Positions 46,301-46,917 of a DNA stretch of 46,917 nucleotides are shown here, one piece after another. This DNA is from Phoronis australis (Eukaryota > Phoronida > Phoronidae). Positions within the stretch are counted from its first letter, which is position 1. Every line of letters starts with the position of its first letter. The position numbers and the translations under genes are program-made. The notes beneath the pieces were generated by a model that saw only the letters and a list, made by a program, of their open reading frames with translations, was not told the DNA's origin and searched no databases. The DNA lies in assembly GCA_002633005.1 (NCBI GenBank), contig NMRA01000365.1, forward strand, positions 259,505 to 306,421, given 5' to 3'.

Positions 46301-46313
46301 TTCACAGGCTTAC
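1077..46313 (-). CDS. Giant multi-exon ankyrin-repeat protein gene, partial at both ends (31 exons in window)
   Basis: This is a spliced gene on the minus strand; exons are listed separately as w1 (5') to w31 (3'). I joined exons by GT-AG borders (one GC-AG) and by codon phase. All 30 joins stay in frame, giving about 1,490 residues. At least 20 ankyrin repeats are seen, with cores such as GRTALHYACLAG, GNTALHYAVAYG, QWTPLHWAI, GCTPLIYACL and GRTPLHRAAL. The last exon carries a Lys-rich then Asp/Glu-rich linker. Ankyrin repeats bind other proteins, so the visible part is a scaffold. Features such as TPVHFAAINPN and RRPLHYAAVCEGTGPLQYLL resemble, from memory, the large ankyrin-WGR-PARP proteins (C. 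elegans PME-5/tankyrase type); that is inference, because no WGR or PARP domain lies in the window. The alternative is another long ankyrin protein. The start codon and stop codon are both outside the window. Confidence 0.85.
1464..1935. repeat. Intronic minisatellite, about 31-bp unit, CCAAT-rich
   Basis: About 14 diverged copies of a unit containing GAGGCTGTGACTACAAACCA followed by ATCAAATC. Each unit carries a CCAAT or CCAAT-like string. It lies in the intron between w30 and w31, about 100 bp from w31. Confidence 0.85.
2448..2742 (-). CDS. Exon w30: ankyrin repeats with an insert
   Basis: The exon encodes ALSIAESLVKEGLTLNLLCD, the Pro/Asp-rich insert YPDLDPAHFDQPPDGATVLP, then TSPLIKLLHQRDGEMTRYLA and FADESGMTPLMYAIKL. 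The ESGMTPLMYAIKL core continues into w31. Borders are acccag and gtaagt. Confidence 0.94.
2985..3204 (+). mobile_element. 220-bp short interspersed element, copy A
   Basis: A 220-bp block reappears inverted at 21358-21577 with the same exact length and very few differences. It starts GGACAAGACAACTAG and ends TGCTGGAACAGCCCT. Near-identical flanks (AACACACA before, AACACAAA after) look like a target duplication. It is an unclassified MITE or SINE. Confidence 0.7.
3300..3525. repeat. Two short tandem duplications
   Basis: A block containing AGAACACAATCCTGGA is duplicated at about 56 bp. A second block beginning AGGCGAGACCATGTTATCAT is duplicated at 52 bp (3411 and 3463). Both lie in the w29-w30 intron. 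Confidence 0.75.
3589..3685 (-). CDS. Exon w29: ankyrin repeat
   Basis: The exon encodes RVSIKTLNEKDKYGRNALAA then VFWHLDPTCYK. KDKYGRNALAAVFW is the repeat core. Borders are ttgtag and gtgaga; an Asp codon is split with w30. Confidence 0.88.
4153..4270 (-). CDS. Exon w28: ankyrin repeat, GC donor
   Basis: The exon encodes VAGQLVRYNVPVDASDSCGC then TPLIYACLHHNAALVNFLL, a consensus repeat. No GT donor fits. A GC donor (AG|GCGAGT) leaves a single G, which makes a Glu codon with w29 and gives NFLLERVSIKTLNEKD in frame. The nearest upstream GT would put w29 in a frame without ankyrin pattern. Confidence 0.88.
4798..4965. repeat. CA/TA-rich microsatellite
   Basis: Imperfect (CA)n, (CATA)n and ACATACAT runs lie in the LINE 3' region. 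The reading frame that spans it (Cys/Val/Met-rich) is an artefact of low complexity. Confidence 0.85.
5044..6646. mobile_element. 1.6-kb TTAA-flanked DNA transposon (Kolobok/T2-like), non-autonomous
   Basis: The ends AAGGGAACTGTA (5044) and TACAGTTCCCTT (to 6646) are perfect inverted repeats. Each is bordered by TTAA (5040-5043 and 6647-6650), so the inverted match reaches 19 bp. TTAA duplication with AAGGG-type ends fits Kolobok or T2-MITE elements; piggyBac is the alternative. Subterminal AGTGACGT...TGGCGG strings near both ends are also inverted. No transposase-like ORF is seen. Confidence 0.8.
6890..7716. other. Intron w27-w28, right part
   Basis: There is a short tandem of GACCATCAATATT just before 6900. 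Beyond that I see no gene or repeat family in this AT-rich intron. Confidence 0.5.
7717..7872 (-). CDS. Exon w27: ankyrin repeat
   Basis: The exon is 52 codons, phase 0 at both ends. It encodes AAMRTSKFNLVLTLLKKVPD, IGLLTQTNSKGQNLFHILAL and SASVSMAALVLK. KGQNLFHILALSAS is a degenerate ankyrin core. Borders are ttccag and gtttgt. Confidence 0.93.
8211..8472 (-). CDS. Exon w26: ankyrin repeat with a charged insert
   Basis: The exon encodes CVLILMEKDANINVTVYDVP, the charged insert YEDEKKEKSEKPAWRW, SFPLVQSIIYHEWQGILYIM and LDKLNQFCLPYTEVVE. The insert breaks the regular repeat and may be a surface loop. Borders are a long poly-pyrimidine tract ending in cag, and gtaggt. Confidence 0.93.
8473..10440. 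other. Intron w25-w26, no recognised feature
   Basis: No coding or repeat family is recognised here. Short open frames (for example around 8721-8990) have no splice context or recognisable domain. Confidence 0.5.
10440..10900 (-). mobile_element. Possible LINE ORF1 remnant
   Basis: On the minus strand about 10470-10560 reads KKINKIIENMRSRISELEEE, a coiled-coil pattern like that of LINE ORF1 proteins. It sits next to the LINE at 10920. The evidence is weak. Confidence 0.3.
10920..12540 (-). mobile_element. Decayed non-LTR retrotransposon with reverse transcriptase
   Basis: On the minus strand, in broken frames, the order is: SGINSIDAKLLKLG (about 12330), NYRPISVLPAVSKILKR and TPQSGFRPLHST (about 12180-12050), VDHGVLLKKLES (11930), YADDT catalytic motif (11763-11749), VQVIQSRAARAIL (about 11430) and the C-terminal KRFFIYAAIAIWNSLGPEM (about 11150). 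This order is typical of a Jockey/CR1/Rex-type LINE ORF2. Frameshifts and stops show it is dead. It is oriented with the host gene. Confidence 0.88.
12550..13170 (+). mobile_element. Modular Helentron-like repeat, copy 2 (old)
   Basis: Diverged modules include CAAATTTCATGAAAATAC, ATCACTAGGGGGTAC, GATCCTGCATGGGGTTAAGG and CAGAGATGACGACAATATGC, then ATGTGGGAGCAGAAAA at the end. The 5' hairpin is not seen. It ends about 20 bp from the donor of exon w25. Confidence 0.75.
13191..13267 (-). CDS. Exon w25: ankyrin repeat
   Basis: The exon encodes KGASLQAVDNDGNTPLAVAA then LNNQM, a consensus repeat (GNTPLAVAALNNQ). The donor is gtgtgt and the Ser codon is split with w26. An old modular repeat ends only about 20 bp from the donor. 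Confidence 0.93.
13746..13917 (-). CDS. Exon w24: ankyrin repeat
   Basis: The exon encodes PHESGIKGNHYDPIELCTTL, KGDRIDVPDIFGRTPLHRAA and LVGASICCMHLLA. FGRTPLHRAALVGAS is a near-perfect ankyrin core. It joins w23 across a 4.6-kb intron that contains gap 1; the frame agrees, but a missed exon inside the gap cannot be excluded. Borders are cacag and gtaaga. Confidence 0.92.
14000..16020. mobile_element. Probable decayed DNA transposon with an ORF relic
   Basis: Imperfect inverted repeats (GACAAGTGGGGCGGAGCTTA at 14440-14459; complement of GACACGTGGGCAGAGCTTA at 15506-15524) enclose a coding-like relic. In plus frames about 14606-14883 it reads PSAKKIKLSSPSPT, then after a shift QLEESVQKLCVCKISQKDVV and DKYMQSE-stop. 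The class is unknown and the exact ends are not found. Confidence 0.4.
15945..16041. repeat. 27-bp minisatellite running into a gap
   Basis: At least 3.5 copies of a 27-bp unit containing TTTGGTACAGGTGAGTAGAG stop at the first N. The array is probably longer and collapsed. Confidence 0.9.
16042..16498. other. Assembly gap 1 (457 N)
   Basis: A run of N follows the 27-bp array directly. Long open frames across it are artefacts. Confidence 0.98.
16499..17340. other. Intron w23-w24, unassigned
   Basis: No exon or known repeat is recognised. Sequence from about 16900 is less AT-rich and may belong to a transposon joined to the repeat at 17340. Confidence 0.4.
17340..17716 (-). mobile_element. 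Old copy of the CCGCGG-rich hAT-like element
   Basis: This stretch matches 27001-27308 in the same orientation, sharing TTCCTCCGAAACATAAAGAG, TTTGCCGCG, CAAATCCGATTTTTTT and GAAAATTCCA. It is more diverged than the copy at 26791. Confidence 0.75.
17731..18360. other. Intron w23-w24, AT-rich, nothing recognised
   Basis: AT-rich sequence with no coding or repeat signal that I recognise. Confidence 0.5.
18375..18512. repeat. 46-bp tandem repeat spanning the w23 splice donor
   Basis: Units begin at 18375, 18421 and 18467 (GGTGACAAACACCAGTTAC). The third unit contains the last bases of exon w23 and its donor. In the other two the donor GT has become AG (ACTAGATGT, ACTAGACGT on the minus strand). 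Confidence 0.9.
18490..18703 (-). CDS. Exon w23: ankyrin repeats
   Basis: The exon encodes SLEAVQLLLDHNANVNIKNS, QQWTPLHWAIRFNNGGSDVS, EIEELLIEHGADVFAANAQD and RLPLHITFR. These are strong consensus repeats. The donor is gtatgt, with a split Leu codon. The exon end and donor region are repeated twice more in the next intron. Confidence 0.95.
19033..19290. repeat. 51-bp minisatellite, five copies
   Basis: The unit contains CTTGATAAGCGGCATTCAAC and starts at 19081, 19132, 19183 and 19234, with a partial copy before. Since 51 is a multiple of 3, it makes a spurious repeated open frame. It is intronic (w22-w23). Confidence 0.95.
19500..19609 (-). CDS. Exon w22: ankyrin repeat
   Basis: The exon encodes EGSNYLPFLIEVLKYDDKVN then VRDDYQNTALCYACNC. 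QNTALCYACNC begins a repeat finished by SLEAVQLLLDHNANVNIKN in w23. Borders are ttcag and gtgagc. Confidence 0.94.
20206..20285 (-). CDS. Exon w21: ankyrin repeat
   Basis: The exon encodes LKAGARADIPSANEDDHAAP then PIILASK. The pattern is the loop GARADIPS followed by the first helix of a repeat finished in w22. Borders are ttcag and gtaagt; it ends in phase 2. Confidence 0.91.
20568..20740. repeat. 27-bp minisatellite, about six copies
   Basis: Near-perfect copies of a 27-bp unit containing GCAGGTGATTGTCTGCTCAG. The length is a multiple of 3, so it is open in four frames without coding meaning. It is intronic (w20-w21). Confidence 0.95.
21358..21577 (-). mobile_element. 220-bp short interspersed element, copy B
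   Basis: This is an inverted near-identical copy of 2985-3204. It starts AGGGCTGTTCCAGCAAAATC and ends at GTCTTGTCC. Confidence 0.75.
22040..22181 (+). mobile_element. Related element end next to exon w20
   Basis: The final 45 bp match the terminus of the 220-bp element (CCCTCCCACACGGATTTTAC, then TGGAACAGCCCT), in opposite orientation to copy B. With copy B it could form the two ends of one ~820-bp element (21358-22181). It ends 22 bp from the donor of w20. Confidence 0.6.
22204..22400 (-). CDS. Exon w20: ankyrin repeats
   Basis: The exon encodes KRSAVHILSSVSNEPNHVTE, PALQMVLNYKPDLDQMDIKG and YTPLVLAYKNKNLSSFQLL. The GYTPLVLAYKNKN core is clear. Borders are ttccag and gtacgt. A short repeat element lies about 20 bp past its donor (to 22181). 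Confidence 0.93.
23155..23235. repeat. Short tandem duplication
   Basis: Two copies of ACACCAAAAAGCATCGTTTG-like sequence (one with ATTG) about 26 bp apart, just past the donor of w19. Confidence 0.7.
23263..23440 (-). CDS. Exon w19: ankyrin-associated insert
   Basis: The exon encodes EDSSFTPDGVEVKDTKWQLA, RQFMDCLIILLNADINATVG and EKHFVGIRPEKESERYTEY. The middle part is the second ankyrin helix (CLIILLNADINA); the rest looks like an insert loop. Borders are tgtag and gtacgt; it ends in phase 1. Confidence 0.9.
23789..23887 (-). CDS. Exon w18: ankyrin repeat
   Basis: The exon is 33 codons, phase 0 at both ends. It encodes EDTKSALTKMAAMRDHVGCT then PLLQACIAYKEYK, with the GCTPLLQACIA ankyrin core. 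Borders are tacag and gtttgt. Confidence 0.92.
24216..24515. repeat. Two intronic tandem repeats (39 bp x2, 52 bp x4)
   Basis: A ~39-bp block with ACTCACAGATTA is duplicated at 24224-24295. A 52-bp unit with ACATTAGACTCACCACGTTA starts at 24329, 24381, 24433 and 24485. On the minus strand each 52-bp unit contains GGTGAGTC, a donor-like string. Confidence 0.92.
24721..24870 (-). CDS. Exon w17: ankyrin repeats
   Basis: The exon is 50 codons, phase 0 at both ends. It encodes NNTDLVQLLVEKGASISEQV, then GGKTILHTMSESCMRSDMSS. The first part is the second helix of the repeat from w16. Borders are gtgcag and gtatgt. Confidence 0.94.
24871..26090. other. Intron w16-w17, nothing recognised
   Basis: AT-rich sequence without a recognised gene or repeat family. 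The 90-codon minus frame at 25626-25898 has no splice borders or domain pattern. Confidence 0.5.
26091..26222 (-). CDS. Exon w16: ankyrin repeat
   Basis: The exon is 44 codons, phase 0 at both ends. It encodes EPESIDPAKMELSFKLSSLL then GCDAMATNNAGDSPLMCALK. The GDSPLMCALKN core continues into w17 (NNTDLVQLLVEKGA). Borders are ttttag and gtaagt. Confidence 0.94.
26419..28222 (+). mobile_element. Modular Helentron-like repeat, copy 3, carrying an insertion
   Basis: It begins ACAAGAGCAACGCGGAGTGT and GAAATGCGCCCAC and ends GTGGGCGCATAAAA, so both termini are present. Modules repeat at about 130-165 bp, with perfect CTCF cores at 27584-27597 and 27877-27890. A hAT-like element interrupts it at 26791-27308. 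It lies in the w15-w16 intron. Confidence 0.85.
26791..27308 (-). mobile_element. 518-bp hAT-like non-autonomous element, nested
   Basis: Ends CAGGGATTGGAAT and (minus) TAGGGCCTGGAAT match at 10 of 13 bases. AGTCAG occurs directly on each side (26785-26790 and 27309-27314). The interior is rich in CCGCGG/CGCGGAAA strings and is shared with 17340-17716; a related stretch is at 41480-41690. No transposase is seen. Confidence 0.65.
28226..28424 (-). mobile_element. tRNA-derived SINE, copy 1
   Basis: On the minus strand it starts GAGGAGGCAGTGTGGCCTCG (A-box-like), with a B box GGGTTCGAGTTCC (28364-28352) and a downstream domain with GCTCCTCAGCTC and TTCCAGGTGATCAGTGCAAT. The same head and tail order recurs at 40099. 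It is a pol III SINE rather than a functional tRNA, as no full cloverleaf is evident. Confidence 0.75.
28575..28625 (-). CDS. Exon w15: 51-bp micro-exon
   Basis: This 17-codon exon encodes LHYLASNSLLRVKRHWR. It is flanked by ttcag and gtaagt and is phase 0 at both ends. It would be missed by ORF searches, but it completes the repeat begun in w14 (SNA-LHYLAS). Confidence 0.88.
28626..29286. other. Intron w14-w15, nothing recognised
   Basis: No gene or repeat is recognised. The ORF that extends w14 to 29068 is read-through of the intron. Confidence 0.5.
29287..29408 (-). CDS. Exon w14: ankyrin repeat
   Basis: The exon encodes MTLLLLTCSSPLDAHLLDQV then QYLLKKNIDVTLSDTGESNA. The donor gtatgt gives phase 0 and lets SNA join LHYLASNS of w15, restoring an ankyrin core. 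Reading on past this donor gives no ankyrin pattern, so I end the exon here. Confidence 0.92.
29542..32519 (+). mobile_element. Modular Helentron-like repeat, copy 4, split by copy 5
   Basis: It begins ACAAGAGCAACGCGGAGCGG and ends GTGGGTGCATAAAA. The 5' part is 29542-30480 and the 3' part 31721-32519. Perfect CTCF cores are at 30066-30079, 31728-31741, 32163-32176 and 32308-32321. It lies in the w13-w14 intron. Confidence 0.85.
30481..31720 (+). mobile_element. Modular Helentron-like repeat, copy 5 (complete, nested)
   Basis: This 1,240-bp copy has both ends: hairpin CAACGC-GGA-GCGTTG, ATGCGCCCAC, and at the other end GTGGGCGCATA. Removing it leaves CAGTA joined to AAAATGGCC, exactly the intact family sequence, so there is no target duplication beyond a possible A. 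Perfect CTCF cores are at 31194-31207 and 31339-31352; CCAGTAGAGGGCAT near 30550 differs by one base. Confidence 0.88.
32849..32948 (-). CDS. Exon w13: ankyrin repeat
   Basis: The exon encodes ITPVMAAYMKGHYGLVDLLL then ERPSVDINFRDEK. It follows NNWK of w12 directly in phase 0, and both together make a normal repeat junction. Donor gtattc is weaker than most, and the exon ends in phase 1. The preceding intron holds a modular repeat and gap 2. Confidence 0.93.
32949..34299. other. Intron w12-w13, nothing recognised
   Basis: AT-rich intron sequence without a recognised repeat or exon up to the modular repeat at 34300. Confidence 0.5.
34300..35590 (+). mobile_element. Modular Helentron-like repeat, copy 6, with gap and short 3' end
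   Basis: It begins ACAAGAGCAACGCAGAGCGT and contains gap 2. Perfect CTCF cores are at 35255-35268 and 35400-35413. The end reads GATGACGGCATAAAAATT, so the terminal hairpin segment and GTGGGCGC are missing; the loss lies between two GCATAA repeats. Confidence 0.85.
34614..35145. other. Assembly gap 2 (532 N)
   Basis: A run of N inside modular repeat copy 6. Long frames crossing it are artefacts. Confidence 0.98.
36002..36210 (-). CDS. Exon w12: two ankyrin repeats
   Basis: The exon encodes SRTALIHAIMNGQAHIASYL, then GSNPDQADSSGNTALHYAVA and YGWYHCTKVLFDAGVKDNVP. These are two strong ankyrin repeats with the classic NPDQAD loop. The pattern SSGNTALHYAVAYGWY is the clearest family signature in the gene. 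Borders are ttttcag and gtaact. Confidence 0.96.
36656..36812 (-). CDS. Exon w11: ankyrin repeats
   Basis: The exon finishes the previous repeat (DCAIQLLKYDVDLKKTLSAG) and encodes VSALMYACQRDQLDIVKLLV followed by EHGAKVEQT, a near-consensus ankyrin repeat. Borders are gtgcag and gtaagt; it ends in phase 1. Confidence 0.95.
36931..37062. repeat. 44-bp minisatellite, three copies
   Basis: The unit starts AACTAGTCCACCACATGACT at 36931, 36975 and 37019. It lies in the w10-w11 intron. Confidence 0.93.
37158..37285. repeat. 20-bp minisatellite, about six copies
   Basis: The unit is CAGCTGCCATGTTGATCTGC with GCTGCC/GCGGCC variants. It is intronic. Confidence 0.93.
37472..37548 (-). pseudogene. Partial duplicate of exon w10 with its donor
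   Basis: This 77-bp copy of the end of w10 still reads LGCINEDHNSYTPVFLAIDN then RNV before a good donor (gtgagt), against LGCINKADRSSYTPLFLAIE in the real exon. It lacks the first part of the exon and an acceptor. Splicing w10 through to this donor would shift frame and meet a stop. Confidence 0.85.
37549..37661 (-). CDS. Exon w10: ankyrin repeat
   Basis: The exon encodes KKNSDENMLKKFGLGCINKA then DRSSYTPLFLAIEGGHV, where SYTPLFLAIEGGHV starts an ankyrin repeat finished by w11. The donor is gtaagt, phase 0. Its last 77 bp and donor are duplicated just downstream (37472-37548). Confidence 0.94.
38247..38385. repeat. 67-bp tandem duplication
   Basis: Two near-identical copies start TGTGTAAGACTTACCCTTAA at 38247 and 38314. 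They lie in the w9-w10 intron. On the minus strand each has GGGTAAGTC, a donor-like string. Confidence 0.92.
38701..38810 (-). CDS. Exon w9: ankyrin repeat
   Basis: The exon continues the split Lys codon and encodes GVNPDHASSEGRTALHYACL then AGRAKNVEVLMKRAEA. It has a textbook ankyrin core (GRTALHYACLAG) and the preceding loop (GVNPDHA). Borders are ttttccag and gtaaga; it ends in phase 1. Confidence 0.95.
39055..39545. repeat. About 93-bp tandem array made from the end of exon w8
   Basis: The string TATCCAAG plus a GGGGGC-containing block recurs near 39062, 39154, 39250, 39346, 39434 and 39527. The last is the true exon end and donor; the others are diverged intronic copies. Minus-strand donors remain intact at 39346 (gtaagt), 39154 (gtatgt) and 39062 (gtaaga) but are lost in the other two. 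Confidence 0.88.
39526..39689 (-). CDS. Exon w8: two ankyrin repeats
   Basis: The exon encodes VTPVHFAAINPNTKYLSRLM and then RRPLHYAAVCEGTGPLQYLL, two clear ankyrin repeats. The last codon (Lys) is split after AA before donor gtaagt. The exon end and its donor are repeated as five decayed tandem copies in the next intron (39055-39525). Confidence 0.93.
39700..40090. other. Intron w7-w8, nothing recognised
   Basis: Apart from a short repeated GGTGTGCACTTTTG (about 39855 and 39893) I see nothing to annotate. Confidence 0.5.
40099..40330 (+). mobile_element. tRNA-derived SINE, copy 2
   Basis: It starts GAGGAGGCAGTGAGGCCTAG, has a B box GGGTTCCAGTCCC (40153-40165), then CTCCTCAGCTCAC and ATTCCAGGAGATCAGTGCCA. 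It matches copy 1 in order and spacing and is on the opposite strand. Confidence 0.75.
40820..40897 (-). CDS. Exon w7: linker into the next ankyrin block
   Basis: The exon is 26 codons, phase 0 at both ends. It encodes VLVFDKQDLRPSLREASVRK then KTLSSK, a basic linker that leads into VTPVHFAAIN of w8. Borders are ttcag and gttagt. Confidence 0.87.
41193..41324 (-). CDS. Exon w6: ankyrin-like segment
   Basis: The exon is 44 codons, phase 0 at both ends. It includes MSPEDTEALVVRAVEYGQRK and AAGELMKYLVANGLQDTTNF. The first codon is ATG, but this is an internal codon straight after the acceptor (tgtag), so I do not call it a start. The donor is gtaagt. Confidence 0.88.
41480..41690 (-). mobile_element. 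Old relative of the hAT-like element
   Basis: GTGAACCTTTTGCTAACAAA, AGGACTAAAAAA and ACCACCATC followed by TGTGCATCTGCG match 26875-26960 in order. It is heavily diverged. Confidence 0.5.
41749..42486 (+). mobile_element. Modular Helentron-like repeat, copy 8 (ancient relative)
   Basis: It begins ACTAGAGCAACAATAGGGCA with ATGCACCCACGG and ends ATGTGGCCACATAAAAAG. Modules start near GGGCCACTAGAAGGTGCTG and include TCAAGTTTCATTGAAATC. The layout is the family's, but the sequence is far diverged. Confidence 0.65.
42487..42892. other. Intron w5-w6, nothing recognised
   Basis: No coding or repeat signal is recognised between the old repeat and exon w5. Confidence 0.5.
42893..43030 (-). CDS. Exon w5: ankyrin-like segment
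   Basis: The exon is 46 codons, phase 0 at both ends. It includes SSELSLNCITKGAQVETMRK and VYDLFSNSNTKENLRDT. The LSLNCITKGAQVETM part fits an ankyrin helix pair, though weakly. Borders are cag and gtaagt. Confidence 0.87.
43376..43463 (-). CDS. Exon w4: ankyrin repeat segment
   Basis: The exon encodes YNPVSLGIRVVRTIEISRGS then REGNKALLK, a degenerate ankyrin unit (NPVSLGIR core). Acceptor cag and donor gtgaga are clear, and the exon ends in phase 0. Confidence 0.88.
43880..44155. repeat. 18-bp minisatellite, about 13 copies
   Basis: The unit is CACAGCCATATGCGGCCA with variants. The 18-bp length is a multiple of 3, giving AYGCVS-type and HMRPHS-type open frames on both strands that I do not call genes. 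It is intronic (w3-w4). Confidence 0.95.
44621..44787 (-). CDS. Exon w3: ankyrin repeat segment
   Basis: The exon encodes LDQLWSPANYTLNPMSLAIQ and continues LNDVKAIELLGKAKFDVKV, where NPMSLAIQLNDVKAIELLG is a degenerate ankyrin repeat. It ends with TG before donor gtaaga, so one Cys codon spans the next intron. Confidence 0.9.
44788..45408. other. Intron w2-w3, nothing recognised
   Basis: AT-rich sequence with no exon or repeat family recognised. Confidence 0.5.
45409..45526 (-). CDS. Exon w2: first ankyrin-like unit
   Basis: The exon encodes APFISTSVQSKLLFRAI followed by HNKDYKLLQTLIKDTDHVAT, which has the two-helix pattern of an ankyrin repeat. The acceptor is ctgaaat on the plus strand (cag before GGACAAGG) and the donor is gtatgc. 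It ends in phase 0. Confidence 0.88.
45527..46204. other. Intron w1-w2, nothing recognised
   Basis: AT-rich sequence without a recognised repeat or exon. Confidence 0.5.
46205..46313 (-). CDS. Exon w1: basic N-terminal segment
   Basis: The exon encodes a Lys-rich, non-ankyrin stretch (KPVKSTKIDAKKDPNKKLQP, then VKVWQSNPFLDAK). It ends with donor gtaagc and joins w2 with a codon split after two bases (AAG). The acceptor is either after TTACAG (start 46313) or after CTCTAG (start 46319); both keep the frame. An acceptor implies earlier exons beyond the right edge. The basic character could suit a disordered or nuclear-targeting region, which is inference. Confidence 0.75.
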
Positions 46314-46406
46314 CTGTAACTAGAGATATACAGCAAAACAGTGTGGTCTGGCCAGATGTTGATACGAAGAGGTATGCTGAGCGTGGTCTGGCCAGATCTT
46401 GATATA

Positions 46407-46917
46407 ACAAGAGCAACGCAGAGCGTTGAAATGCGCCCACAATTGCACCGTATACGGTATCCTTCTAGGGTTGTTTACTGGTACCATAAAGTGGCCAGTA
46501 GAGGGCATATATGTAGTATGTTGTACTTAGAAAAATGGAAAGGCATGGTCATTGTCTCCTCAATAGGCTGGGGGCAAAATGTGAGTAATCTTTATACTAC
46601 AAGCAGATCCTATACACCAGTTGCTTAAAGCACCACAGAAACATAGAATTAAAAACAAATTTACCAACATACGAGATTAGCACAGCATTAGAATGCCAGA
46701 AACAAATTTCTACTGGGAACTTTTCCTTCATAGTCACGAAGTAACACAAAGTATACACCTGAAGACCTATGAAAATACAGAGGTCAATGTAAAATACTAA
46801 AATTGCCACTAGAGGCAAATACTAAAATTGCCACTAGAGGCATACCGGTAGTCAGAATCATCCTAAAGTCGTCATCGTCCGTTGTCAACATCACATACAT
46901 ACACTTGCTAAATTAAG
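46407..46917 (+). mobile_element. Modular Helentron-like repeat, copy 7 (runs off right edge)
   Basis: It begins ACAAGAGCAACGCAGAGCGT and GAAATGCGCCCAC and closely follows the start of copies 5 and 6, including CCAGTAGAGGGCAT and a doubled ATTGCCACTAGAGGCA. The end is outside the window. Confidence 0.85.

Overview
This window is eukaryotic: one very long, intron-rich gene in an AT-rich, transposon-filled background. It has clean GT-AG introns, no operon structure, many intronic minisatellites, non-LTR retrotransposon fragments, tRNA-derived SINEs and a modular repeat typical of marine invertebrates. A bilaterian marine invertebrate (deuterostome or lophotrochozoan) is likely; the species cannot be named from sequence alone. 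There are two assembly gaps (16042-16498 and 34614-35145) and single Ns at 661 and 2984.

Only one host gene is visible. It runs right to left on the minus strand across the whole window. I traced 31 consecutive coding exons (w1 at 46313-46205 down to w31 at 1362-1077). All 30 junctions keep one reading frame, giving about 4.48 kb of coding sequence (~1,490 residues). Neither end of the gene is inside the window. The product is an ankyrin-repeat protein with at least 20 recognisable repeats, ending here in a Lys-rich then strongly acidic linker. From memory of family architecture, the best match is the large ankyrin-WGR-PARP type (C. elegans PME-5/tankyrase-like). No catalytic domain is present in the window; if the idea is right it lies beyond the left edge.

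Layout by region (plus coordinates): 1-870, end of a modular repeat with an odd GGGCGTCC hairpin; 1077-4270, exons w31-w28 with a CCAAT-rich minisatellite and a 220-bp repeat; 4497-6890, a LINE 3' end (minus) split by a 1.6-kb TTAA-flanked DNA transposon; 7717-8472, w27-w26; 10920-12540, a second decayed LINE (minus) with reverse transcriptase motifs; 12550-13170, an old modular-repeat copy; 13191-13917, w25-w24; 14000-17720, transposon relics and gap 1; 18490-26222, w23-w16 with several minisatellites; 26419-32519, modular repeats, one nested inside another and one carrying a hAT-like insertion; w15-w13 lie among them; 34300-35590, another copy with gap 2; 36002-46313, w12-w1 with minisatellites, a SINE and old repeat copies; 46407-end, a further copy.

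The modular repeat is the most interesting non-genic element. All eight copies point the same way. Each complete end has a CAACGC/GCGTTG hairpin at one end and a 10-bp inverted repeat (ATGCGCCCAC / GTGGGCGCAT) placed like the subterminal repeats of Helentron-associated elements. Its internal modules carry repeated perfect matches to the CTCF core motif (CCACTAGGTGGCGC and CCACTAGGGGGCAC), so it may seed CTCF-like sites through the introns. A second theme is local tandem duplication of exon ends with their splice donors, seen at three exons (w8, w10, w23).
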